Part shown: in pieces, positions 12,010 to 22,640 of the stretch
How positions within the stretch are numbered: the first letter of the stretch is position 1
Layout of the letters: every line of letters starts with the position of its first letter
Origin: Rutpela maculata
Lineage: Eukaryota; Arthropoda; Insecta; Coleoptera; Cerambycidae
DNA: 64,000 bases
Assembly (NCBI GenBank): GCA_936432065.2
Contig: OW386285.2
Location: 184,202,301-184,266,300, forward strand
Reading direction: 5' to 3'
The notes under the pieces: model-generated
Told to the model about the DNA's origin: nothing
The model's database searches: none
What the model saw: the letters and a program-made list of their open reading frames with translations, nothing else
Translations under genes and position numbers: made by a program

Positions 12010-12245
12010 ATTCAATACGTCTGTTTTCTCTGGAAGCACACAATATTGATAGGTGTAACTTAAGTCAGTACAATAAAATAGAAAATTTAGAAAAACAGCT
12101 GAATATCGAATTAAAAGTGAAACAAGGTGCAGAAAATATGATTCAAAGTATCATCGGTAGAGATAAAAAATTATTAATAGAAGCTCAACAAATGCTTCAG
12201 GATTCAAAAAAGAAAATAGAATATTTAAAAATGAAAATTACTAAG
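12010..12245 (+). CDS. Pkn: Internal exon of a protein kinase N-like gene (HR1 repeat)
   Basis: The exon is bounded by a pyrimidine-rich acceptor TTTTTCTTACAG (AG at 12008-12009) and a consensus donor GTAAGT at 12246. Its 236 nt begin with the last two bases of a split codon and end on a codon boundary. It encodes about 78 residues that include IENLEKQLNIELKVKQGAEN and LLIEAQQMLQDSKKKIEYLK, the antiparallel-helix HR1 fold that binds Rho/Rac GTPases. From memory of the family this resembles the second HR1 repeat (HR1b) of animal protein kinase N most closely. No HR1a, C2 or kinase exon was found elsewhere in the window, so neighbouring introns are long or run beyond it. The mariner insertion directly upstream could affect the branch point. 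Exon call strong; gene name likely. Confidence 0.88.
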
Positions 12246-12265
12246 GTAAGTACCTTACTTATTTT

Positions 12266-12290
12266 ATAATAATAATAATAATCTTTATTT
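12266..12290 (-). repeat. (TAA)n tail with AATAAA on the - strand: retroelement 3' end
   Basis: On the - strand the sequence reads AATAAAGATTATTATTATT, a polyadenylation-like signal followed by a trinucleotide tail. It lies 20 bp downstream of the exon donor. The body would extend rightwards from here but has no recognisable coding sequence. Confidence 0.5.
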
Positions 12291-12418
12291 AGCAATTTCT
12301 TTTGCTTGCGAACAAATAAATACAAAACGAAATGAATATTCATACAAAAAACCAATAACAAATATTAATAATTCAATTTTACATACCTTATATCAAGTTT
12401 TTTCAATGTACTTAAATG

Positions 12419-12505
12419 ATTGCGTTTTTCCGCACAGCCTTGGCTATGGATTTGGGGGTTGTCTACTATCTGTGGTGTGTTTATGGTGGTGTGGTGTGAT
12501 TGACA
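12419..12505 (+). mobile_element. 3' fragment of the tRNA-derived SINE also seen at 15.0-15.2 kb
   Basis: Shares GCCTTGGCTATGGATTTGGG, GGTTGTCTACTATCTG and GTGTGTTTATG with the tail half of the SINE at 15023-15239 (there on the - strand). The tRNA-like head is absent. Confidence 0.75.
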
Positions 12506-12561
12506 GATTTAATAAACCATGGTAATGAATTATATAAAACTAATAGTATAGTACCTATTGC

Positions 12562-13325
12562 CTGTTCACCAAGCTCTGAGAGTAATTGTCACTGTTGTCA
12601 AATGCAACCAATGAAGATGCAATATGGCATGGTCACATGATAATGCCCATATACAGGGAAAATATGTGGAAAATAAAATGGCGTTCTAGTCTTATATGTG
12701 AGAAAGTCCATGCAAAATTTTAGAGAGTTCCTAGGTAATTTAGTAATTTTTGTTACATTAAAGCTTGCAAAGATATGCTACTATTATTTGTCTGTGGTCA
12801 GTGATAGGGCAGGGAACTTAGTTGGGGAAAGAATTTATAGGAGAAGTTTACATTTCCTTAATTAGCATAAAAAGTTAAGCTTGGGCATCCTCAAAGTGCC
12901 ACATTTTTGCTTTCGGTCGAACGCCTTGGCCAGTGCATTTAATGTAACATTTTCTTTGACTTTCCATTACTTTTAAGTTTTTTGCTGTGCTGTATTCTAC
13001 AAAATTATTTTAATTTTTGCTATTTTTGTAGTGTGATTAAAACCAAAAAGTCACTTCTACTCTCTCCAGCTTTGCTGTCAGTCCCAAGTCTGATAAATGG
13101 GGAGGGGAAGTGATATGGTTGGACCGCATTACGTCAGATTAGTTAAAGTCATAGGCGGCGCATTCCTACAAAAAAATAAGGTAATTTTTTTTGGTCACAT
13201 TTTTTAATTTTTCATTTTTTTAAATTCCTTTCGGTGGAGATAACCTACTAATAAATTTTCCACATGTTGTGATAAATCACCCTGTATTTGTTTGTTTACA
13301 TGTGATCTCAGAGCTTGGTGAACAG
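12562..13325. mobile_element. Non-autonomous DNA element with perfect 20-bp terminal inverted repeats
   Basis: The left end CTGTTCACCAAGCTCTGAGA (12562-12581) is the exact complement of the right end at 13306-13325. The 764-bp interior has no open frame of note. I could not define a target duplication, so the superfamily is unknown. It lies in the presumed Pkn intron. Confidence 0.75.
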
Positions 13326-14048
13326 ATAATATTGGAGATTAAAAAAAATACGTAAAATTTCGGAATAATTTCATATGTAATGATAATTTTTCTTTATGGG
13401 TTATTATTGTATCTTCTTCCGTTTCTATATAGTCCGAATACTTGCTCTTACCCTCAAGTAGAGCTGGGTAATTACTTGTAATTTAAAAATAATTACAATT
13501 ACAATTTACTTTTTTAAAAAAGGAACTAATTACAATTACAAAGTACATGTCTTTAAAAAAGGAATTAGCAATTACTTTTCTAATTACTTTTATGATAAAG
13601 TAAATTATAGTGACCAAACAGACAAAAAGGTAAGTTAAAAATTTTAATTAAAAGTGTTGTGTAATATTGCATTTTAATATGTATTAGAATCGTTATTAGA
13701 ATGTTTGACATCGAAAGTAATCAGGAAAAATTAAATAAATATATAGAAAAGGCAGCTTATTAGTGGAGTCGGTTTAGGAAAGGATTGGGAAAATTTTTAA
13801 GATGGATGCAGACCCAAATTGTTTGTCATGACGAGTATAATAAAACCCTAAAATTTTAATTTCCAAAAAGCTTTTTTGGCCGAAAAAGAGTATTTTGGAC
13901 ATTTTAAGAGTCAAATTTGTTGTTTTAATTTTTTTTTGATCACTTAAACAACTAGTTAAGAAAAGAAAATGGTATCCTTTTATTCTCGATATTAAAGGAA
14001 CCTTCAGTTTAAATTTGGGGAAGATATCTGACCATCCCCCCCCTCTTG

Positions 14049-14052
<4 letters not shown>
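13326..14052. other. Gene-free interval with an AT-rich hAT-end-like fragment
   Basis: At 13462-13620 the words AGAGCTGGGTAATTACTTGT and repeated AATTACAATTAC resemble the ends of the hAT-like element at 20097-21813, suggesting a decayed relative. The rest shows nothing recognisable. Confidence 0.45.

Positions 14053-14120
<68 letters not shown>
14053..14120. repeat. (TA)n microsatellite
   Basis: Uninterrupted TA units for about 68 bp, followed within 10 bp by the repeated motif AACAAGTCGAGATCC. Confidence 0.95.
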
Positions 14121-14125
<5 letters not shown>

Positions 14126-14127
14126 TG

Positions 14128-14213
14128 AACAAGTCGAGATCCCTTCGCGATATAAAGTATACAAGTGGAGATCCGTTTTTACAAGTCGAGATCCGAAACG
14201 GATCTCGACTTGT
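14128..14213. repeat. AAGTCGAGATCC motif cluster with a perfect 15-bp hairpin
   Basis: The motif occurs at 14128-14143, as a one-base variant at 14161-14175, and as a perfect inverted pair: ACAAGTCGAGATCCG (14181-14195), loop AAA, complement at 14199-14213. Related words recur at 14384-14398, 25412-25452, 25561-25600, 25772-25813 and 32214-32229. Confidence 0.85.
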
Positions 14214-15022
14214 TTCTATGTGTATATCATGTTTATTCATTTAATATAGATGGTAGAAGTGTGCACGTGAATTTTACCTCGGATCTCCTTTTTCCACTTT
14301 TTATCCATTTTTATACACGAGTAGTTAAACCAAACGCACTTATGAGGGCGCTGCTGTGCCGAACTTGTATATAATATTTTATGAACAAAGCGAGATCCTG
14401 TATATCTGGCAATGCTGCGTCTTCTATTTGCAACAAAATCAGATCTAGTTAATAAGGTTGACCCACACTGGACTAGCTTTTCATTATTTTGGGTCTCTGC
14501 TTATTAGGTAATTAATTAAATATAAGTTTAATAAGTTTACTGTTAGTACAGTAACTAGAGGTTTTTAATTTCGGAATAATGTCATATGAATTAGACTTCG
14601 TTCATTTTTGTTAGCTTAATAGTAAATGCATCAAAGCAGAGTTTCTATATTGTGCGGCGGCTTACTAATTTATAGGGGGTGGATGCCACTCCTTTTCAGG
14701 GGGTGGCAAATAAAAAAAATGAAAAACATTGGAGCTGAAAGAGTATCACATTTTAAGAGAAAAGGCTCTATACAGTTTTTCATATAGATTGACAGTCTTT
14801 AAGTTATAACCACTTGAAAATTGGGATTTTTGCTTGAAAAAGAGGTATTTCAAAACGATTTTCGTCAAATAACTCGAAAAGTATTCCATTGAGCGAGAAA
14901 ATGCTGGAGACAAGAAAGCTACTAAACTGAAGATGAATTTCGTTTTTTTCTAATTTCTAGAATTAATGGTTTCGGATATCCGAAAGCATAAAGACATAGT
15001 AGTATTTAGTTTAAATGTTAAA

Positions 15023-15239
15023 TAAACATGAACATAAACACACCAGATAGTAGACAACCCCCAAATCCAAAGCCAAGGCTGTCCGGAAGGGGGTTACACA
15101 TTCGGAAAAACGCAGACATACATCCACACCCACCGGTGTTGTCAATACCAGGGCTGGGGGTCGAACCCAGAGCGCGGTAGCGAGTCGATCAGCGTATTCG
15201 CCACTCAATACGCCTTAACCGATTGAGCTACCGTGTCGG
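15023..15239 (-). mobile_element. tRNA-derived SINE
   Basis: On the - strand the head holds an RNA polymerase III A box TAGCTCAATCGG (15219-15230) and B box GGGTTCGACCCC (15157-15168), about 50 bp apart as in tRNA genes, followed by a non-tRNA body ending in GTGTGTTTATG. The right arm of the giant inverted repeat (about 31570-31600) has the uninterrupted site GATATATTTAACATTT, so this is a clean insertion that post-dates the duplication. It is not a working tRNA: no acceptor-stem pairing, and the body extends well past the B box. Confidence 0.85.
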
Positions 15240-17339
15240 TTATATCAGAAACTATGGCACTTACAATAAAATTTGTAATAACCAAAATGAAAGACCTTAA
15301 TTAGGGTTCGAATGATTTTTTGATTATTTCTGTAGCATAAAAAACAAAGAAGTTATGACAGAAACAATTTACTTCACAGTTTTTTAATAAAAACGTCGAT
15401 ATTTTGTTAATGTAAGTAGTCAGTAATTAAAAAAATATATATGTTATCATATACCGTTCTCAAATTTTTTCGTAGGTTCATAGCACTTACTTTGGAAAAC
15501 AACTGCATTTTAAACTACAAAGTTATTTTCTAAAAATCGTAAAGTTTTTGTTTCTTGGCAAATATCTCAATAAATATTAGTTTTAACGAAAAAAATATGG
15601 ATACCATAAATAAAGCTTATAAACTGAGAATGAATTCGTTTTTATTTTATGTTTATATAGGATTAATAATTTCGGAGATATTTAAGTTTATAGACGGTAT
15701 CCGAACGTTTAAGTGTTGAAAATCTTAGAAACTATGACATTTCCATCAAAAGTTCTAATGGACAGAATTAAACAAAATGAATCAATCTATAAAATTATTT
15801 TTTGTTTGCTTATAAAGAAGTTATGGCTTAAACAACGTGCGCTTTCACATTTTTTTAAACAAAATTTCGCCATTTTGTTATAGTAATTGTCTAGTAACTA
15901 ATTTTTTTTTTTCAAAAATACTGTTTTTGTTGATATACAGTATCACCTAGATGCTTAAAATTTTTTGTTTGTTTAAAACGTTTGTTTTAGGAAAAAATTC
16001 CGTCCGCCATATTAGAGCCATCATTTTCATTTTTTTTAATTTCAACTTCAGATTCGTTATCAACAATCCCAAAAATTAATCAGTAATACATTTTCAAATA
16101 TTAAATATCTAGAATTGGGGGTGATTTTCACATCTTGAGGATAAGAGCAAGTATCCGCACCATATAGAAACTGAAGATGATACCATTTACTACAATAATA
16201 ACCCATGAAAATGATCATTACATATGAGATTATTACTACATATTGCGTATTTTTTACCCCTATGTACTGTACTATAAATGTATACCTAGTACGTGCAACA
16301 GAGTAAGTGAAAGTGCATGACGAAGATGATATGTCGCAGGGATATTGTAAAATTCTCTTTTGCAAAAATCCTAGGAAAGAAGCATGATATTTTATAATCA
16401 ATAAAATGTACGCAATTTTGCTAGAAAATTTTAGTAATTTTTTTGAATTCTGAGATGTGTTAGTGAAAATATTTAAATATTTTACTTAATTTTACTCTTT
16501 TATTATACACTCCAGTCAAATAGGAAAAATTAGAGGGAAAAAATAGACAAAGGTTTGAAACTTTGTGAAGATGTTCATTAAAGCCTACCTACTTATAAAT
16601 ACACTAAAAGTCCCCAACTTGACCCCTTGCGCTCGCGCCATCGTCTTGGAAAAATAGTGCTCCGATTCAGTTTTATGCTTATGTCTTACTAATAATTAAC
16701 GATATCGAAATTATGCCTCCCATAAAAAATAAATCCTATAAAATTCTCTACAAAAAATGCCATATACATTTTCTTCGTAACTATTACTATACTCTTCGCA
16801 GAATAGTATATTTATTTGATCAACACATTTCTAAAACCGTAAATATCACTGGTAGAAAAAATACAATTCATATTATTGTGTTAGTCATAGAATTCTGAAT
16901 AACTTTAAAATGTCCGTCGTATGTCATTCTGTCTGCTTGTCCGTCTGTCTCTCTGTTTGTCATGTTCTTGTGAGCACAATAACTTGAGAGAAAAAAAGTC
17001 CAGCTTTATTGAAATTTGGAGAGTATGTTAGTTTTGGCTAGAGGAAGAACACTATTGAATTTGAAAGAAAATCTATCGGTAAATATAAAACATTTTATGA
17101 AGAAAATTCGCGTGAAGAATGTTGCAACGCCTTTGACAAAATTCTATAAATACAAAGATACCGTATAGTATCCCTGTCAAAAAAATCTCATCAATCCGTA
17201 TTGAAAATTATCAAAAATTAATAAGTATCTATGAGAACCTATATGGTCAATAAGTTTCTATAAGAGTTAGGTAAAGTTGCTGTTGAAATTGTTATCAGTT
17301 TATATCCGCATTGACCAGCAAAATGAGTCAAGCCATATC

Positions 17340-19470
17340 CATTTGTTAATCCAAACATTTACTTAAACAATATCAATGAGAATTTATGAGCACAGTATCT
17401 AATGTAATTCGTGCGGCTTTCCGTGATTAAAAGACAAGTGTTTCTTTAAGAAACGAGCTGCATTAGGTTAGAACAGTTTTGATTTGCAATTGAAGATTAC
17501 AAATTATAATGTTTAAATAGGGATTTATGAGATCAGTTTCTATGACTATTAATGTTTTTTTTCAGTAATATATTAAATGTGTTTTCATTTGTTTGAATGG
17601 GTAAAAAGGAAGGTCAGTTTTGAACTGCAATTACAAATATAAGTTTAATCACTTCGAATGGGGTTATATGCGATCAATTTCTAACAGTATTTATGCTGTT
17701 TTCCGAATATAATTGTGATGAGGTTTGATCCGTAACAAATTGTTCACTACATGTTACGATATGGTCGGAAATTCCAGGTACATATTTAGTATTCCTTCAA
17801 GAGGATTAATGAGAGCAGTTTCTACGAGTATTTATTTGTTGTTCCTACAGTAAATTATATAAGTCTTTATCAGTATGCATTCGGATCTAATTTAAATACA
17901 AAAATCATATCAGAATGAAACCCCAAATATTTTAAACAGTGTCCACCTGTAAATCCAAGATAATATTATAATGAGAATCCATCACAACAATATCTAATGT
18001 AACGTGTGCGGTTTTCCGTGGCTAAATTTTAAAATTATTTGCAATAAATAAGCTTTAACGGATTCGAACAGTTTTGCATTTCCAGATGAATAGTTTTAAT
18101 TGTTAGGGATTTATGAGGTCAGTGTAATGTTTTTTTTTTCAATAAAATGTGTTTTTATTGGAAAATAAACATTACACAAAGACACTGATCTCATAGATTA
18201 TTAACAATTAAAACTATTCATCTGGAATTGCAAATTAAAACTGTTCAAATCCGTTAAAGCTATTTATTAAAAATACTTTTAAAATTTAGCCACGGAAAGC
18301 CGCACGCGTTACATTAGATACTGTTCTGATTGGTTCTCATTAAAATATATCTTTAAATGGTTGGATTTACAAGTGGATACTGTTTAAAATATTTGGTTGT
18401 GTCATTCTGATATAATTTTTGTATTTAAAGTAGATCCGAATGCATACTGATAAAGACAAATTTTCTATTGGAACAACAAATACATACTCATAGAAACTGC
18501 TATCATCAATCCTTTCGAAGGAATACTAAATATGTACCTGGAATTTCCGACCATATCGTAACATGTGGTGAACAATTTGTTACTGATCAAACCTCATCAC
18601 AATTATATTCGGAAAACAGCATAAATACTGTTAGAAACTGATCGCATATAACCCCATTCGAAGTGATTAAACTTGTATTTGTAATTGCAGTTGAAAACTG
18701 ACCTTTTTTTTTACCCATTCAAACAAATGAAAACCCATTTAATATATTACTGAAAAAAAAAAACATTAATACTCATAGAAACTGATCTCATAAATCCCTA
18801 TTCAAACATTATAATTTGTAATCTTCAATTGCAAATCAAAACTGTTCTAACCAAATGCAGCTCGTTTCATATAGAAACTCTTGCCATTTAACCACGGAAA
18901 GCCGCACGTTTTACATTAGATACTGTCCTCATAAATTCTCATTGAGATAGTGTAAGTAAATGTAAAGACATATAATTTACTAGAGGAACAACAAATAGAT
19001 ACTCGTAGAAACTGCTCTCATCAATCCTTTTGAAGGAATACTAAATGTGTACTTGGAATTTCCGACCATATCATAACAAGTAGTGAACAATTTGTTACTG
19101 ATTAAACCTCATCACAATTATATTCGGAAAACAGCATAAATCCTTTTAGAAATTAATCGCATATAACCCCATTCAAAGTGATTAAACTTGTATTTGTAAT
19201 TGCAGTTGAAAACTGACCTTTCTTTTACCCATTCCAACAAATGAAAACACATTTAATATATTACTGAAAAAAAACATTAATACTCATAGAAACTGATCTC
19301 ATAAATCCCTATTCAAACATTATAATTAGTAATCTTCAATTGTAAGACAACCTAATGCAGCTCGTTTCTTATAGAAACACTTGCCATTTAACCACGGAAA
19401 GCCGCACGTTTTACCTTAGATACTGTTCTCATAAATTCTCATTGATGTGGTATAAGTAAATGTTTGCTGC
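17340..19470. repeat. Foldback array of ~150-bp degenerate units
   Basis: Left units (17340-18150) are mirrored at about 18160-18960, and much of the mirrored arm repeats again at about 18960-19470. Recurrent words: GATCAGTTTCTATGA (complement TCATAGAAACTGATC), GTGCGGCTTTCCGTG, AGTATCTAATGTAA, GGAAATTCCAGGTACATAT. Symmetry axis near 18160. Confidence 0.8.
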
Positions 19471-20088
19471 TCCATTCTGGTAGAAACTGATAGAAATTTC
19501 AGCAGCAACTTTACTCCAGGCTCCAGTAGAGGGAGCTGTATACGTGTAGCTAATTCATATCTAATCTAATGTGACCTAAGGAACTGAAGTGTGTTTGTTA
19601 AATTAAAAACAAAGCAGTCTCTTTCACTGCTAACTCATTCATTGCTTCTAGGCTAGAACAAGAACACCCGAGGAAATAAGGACTTTGCAGAATTTTGTGT
19701 TTACCACAATATTAGTATTTCTATTTGAAATATGCAATTTAAACTGTATATTTGTCGGCATGCATATCCAAATTAATACTAATAAAAAAGCAAAATGGAA
19801 GTTTACAATAAAAATACATCTGTAAAATATACAATTGAAACTGTACTTTTGTTGACATGTATATCCACATTAATACTAATAAAAAACAATGTTGAAATTT
19901 ACAATAAAAACATGTTGATAAATGGTGTGTTACATACGATAGATACTGGAGAAAGGACGGACTGGAACTCTTATGATATTACTTATAGAAAAGTTTAGAA
20001 TCTCTTTAAAGTTGTATCTGTAATTCCATATGTTTACAGATATAAGGGCAAGGGTGCATTTGCAGACACTAAACTGTAGATTTGTTGA
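19471..20088. other. Internal part of the 4.84-kb insertion, no gene
   Basis: AT-rich sequence with two loose copies of a segment reading AATACTAATAAAAAA followed by ACAATAAAAACAT (about 19773-19820 and 19872-19912). One 67-codon frame here has no recognisable domain. Confidence 0.4.
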
Positions 20089-20096
20089 TGTATATT

Positions 20097-21813
20097 CAGA
20101 GCTGGGAGTAATTAATTACTAAAGTAATTAAATTACTAATTTAACTACTTTTCTAAAAAAAGTAATTGTAATTGAATTACATTTTTCAAAGCAGTAATTG
20201 TACTTAAAAAGTATTAATTCCTCAAGCGATACTCTGAAAATACCTTTGCAGAGTAATTAATTACTGATAGAAATTACTTCATGTAATTTAAATTATTTCA
20301 AGTAATTTAAATTACTTCAAGTAATTTAAATTACTTCTCAATAATTTCAAATCTCTAGAGTAATTTGAATACTGTAGAGTTTAATTGTTTTACCGTAATT
20401 AAATTATTTTAGAGTATTTATATTACTTTACATTCCTTTTAAAAAGAAACATAAACAAATAATATTATTCATAATTCATAGTTTGTGTCATTTTACTCCC
20501 ACATCCAGTGGAAGTATAGTAACGCAAAAAAAACAATTAAAATTTTTTATTGTTCAAAAATGCTTAGAAAGTCATGAAACGTCGAGATTTTCAGTTTGAG
20601 CAAAAGAAAATGTCTGTCTGTCGGTCTGTTTGTCTATCTGTAACTTTTTTTTGTGAGCACGATTACTCTGGAACCGTTTAAGATATTGACTTGAAATTTG
20701 GTACATGCATGTATTTAAGGTGGGCGGGTGCGGTGAAGATAATTCGACAATTTCTTCTACATCCCTGAACCGATTAACAAAATTTTTGTTGGGCTTTTAG
20801 AGACAACTTTATAGAACGGTACTAAGCTATTGAAAACTAAAGAAGGAAGTTTTTTTTTCTCGTGCGAAAATAAAAAAGTTTTTGTTGATTTTAATAGTCT
20901 GGTATCATTCTCTATCAAGTTTTCTCTGAAGGCCTATCAAAGAATTTTTTCAAATCGTCAGGTATATAGAAGAAATTGTCGAATTACGAAATCGTTTTCT
21001 TAAGCACGGCACCGCCACCTTTAACGAGATCTGGAATTAGATTATATTTTGATCTTATTCCGTTGAAGGGTTGGGGGATAAATTAGGGTAAATAGGTAAA
21101 TCAAGCAAGTAAGAGTCCATAAAATTGGTATTTAGTATATATAAGAAGCTATTAGCCACCCCCATTACCACCCTCACCCCATTATTAAAGGGAGTGAAAA
21201 AATAAAATTGTGATTTAGTGTGTATACAAGAACTAAAGGCCTCATTTTCTTTCTTCATCCACCCCCACTACCACCCTACTACCACCACTCCCATCCCCAC
21301 TACCAATGTGGCATATCGTGTTATGGGTTTTTGGGGTATGCAATTTCAAATATTATATTACTAAAGTTCCATAAACAATTATTTCCACATACAAAATTTT
21401 TTTCGTTGTGAGAGAATTAGATAGAAAATCAGTATGTGAAAGTAGTGATTCCTTGGGCAGCGGTTTTTGTATTTGCTTTTAGTTATAGATTTTCATTCCT
21501 TTGCGATTACTGTCTTTACTGATTACTAAAAAAATTGTGTTATTCAGTATTTGTATATATTTATAATTATTTGTACACCAACAAATGATCTTATAATTTA
21601 CTAAACATCTCCCATTTCCAATATAACAAATTTAGAAGCTCTAAAGTAATTATAAAAGTAATTTATTTATTCAATTACCATTACCAAATAATTAGTAATG
21701 TAATTACATTTTTTTAATAGTAATTTAATTACATGGTAATCAAATTACTTTTTAACATTAGTAATTTGTAATTTGTAATTAATTACTTTTTCAAAGTAAT
21801 TTGCCCAGCTCTG
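20097..21813 (+). mobile_element. hAT-like non-autonomous element, copy 1 (1,717 bp)
   Basis: Ends CAGAGCTGGG ... CCCAGCTCTG with AATTACTTT-rich subterminal repeats, flanked by a perfect 8-bp duplication TGTATATT (20089-20096 and 21814-21821). CAG-type termini with an 8-bp duplication are diagnostic of the hAT superfamily. No transposase is encoded; it depends on an enzyme in trans. A family-D repeat lies inside. A second copy of exactly the same length lies at 40393-42109. Confidence 0.95.
20499..21472 (+). repeat. Family-D repeat inside hAT copy 1
   Basis: Runs from the hairpin end CCACATCCAGTGGAAGTATA to GATTCCTTGGGCAGCGG plus a T-run. A longer version of the family. It contains the (GTCT)n-like stretch and the ATTACTCTGGAACCGTTTAA block found in all copies. 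Confidence 0.85.
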
Positions 21814-22373
21814 TGTATATTTCATATAAGTACTCATGAAAGGGCAACATGATAATTCCAAATAGCTCATTCGGAATTACTGTTTCATAACCGATTTAAA
21901 ACTTAATAAAACAGATAAAATCCTGTCTGTATAATAGTAATATAACTTATAGGAACGATAAAACCGCATCACTTTTTTTTTATAAGTTTCTATGTGGAAT
22001 TTTTGGCAGGGATATTAACCAAGGTTTCAAAAATCAAGATGGAATCATCGGGAGATGATAAAAATTGCAAGTATGGCAATTAAACCTTCAATATTATGAA
22101 AGATTATAACACTCTTCATCTGTATTTTTTTCATAAAATGTTTCATAACCTTTATATTTACTGATCGATTGCTTTCAAAATCAATAGGTAACAGTCCAGT
22201 AAGCGAAGCAGTAAAAATGGTAAAATTCCCGGCCCGAAAACGATGAAAGAAATTTCCTTAATTTTTTTTTGCAATATGCTTTATAAAATACGTACATCAA
22301 AATCTATATTGTCGCATTACCTGCTTTTTATTATTACAGGTGGAAACGGGTGGAAACCCGTAATAATAAAACA

Positions 22374-22640
22374 CCACACTGTGACTTTTTCATAATGAAG
22401 AGGTAATTCATAGATATTTTGTGGATTTTCAGAGGCCCAGTACCTGAATTCTGTTTATTAACTGCTCCATCTAAATGAAAATTAGCTTCGTCGTTCATTA
22501 GAAGCTGCAGATCTAAATTATCTTCCAAAATCACTTGCATTCTCGTAGCGAAATCCTCACGAGTTTCAAAATCTCTTTCCTTTAATTTCTGAACAATCTG
22601 TAGTTTGTAGGGGTTGAATTAAAAAAAAAAATTAATTTCT
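22374..22640 (-). pseudogene. Fragment of a mariner-like transposase
   Basis: The - strand reads, with interruptions, a RDFATRMQVILEDN stretch followed by LMNDEANFHLDGAVNKQNS and MKKSQCGV. This matches the catalytic-core region of DDE_3/DUF4817 transposases, where SDEAHFHLDG...VNKQN surrounds the first catalytic Asp; here it is LMNDEANF. It breaks off at 22374 next to a TTTATTATTACGGG word that also occurs in the right arm. No DNA-binding domain or later catalytic residues remain. A different lineage from the transposase at 10316. Confidence 0.7.

Larger units (their letters stand above)
17172..22011. mobile_element. 4.84-kb insertion in the left arm, inverted-repeat ends
   Basis: Comparison with the right arm (about 29440-29475) shows sequence here that is absent there. 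Ends are CCCTGTCAAAAA (17172) and TTTTTGGCAGGG (22011), imperfect inverted repeats. Flanks AGTAT and ATATTAACC re-create the empty site AGTATACTAGCC with at most a 2-bp duplication. The interior holds a foldback array (about 17340-19470) and a hAT-like element (20097-21813). No transposase frame was found, so the superfamily is unassigned. Confidence 0.75.

Noticed and set aside
14046..14249. Frames encoding runs of Ile-Tyr (also at 25464-25761 and 62335-62559)
   Set aside because: Direct translations of (TA)n microsatellites.
15011..15208. 65-residue - strand frame resembling a real protein
   Set aside because: Lies wholly in the tRNA-derived SINE.
15157..15230. Functional tRNA gene
   Set aside because: A and B boxes are present, but the body continues as a SINE and an empty site exists in the other arm.
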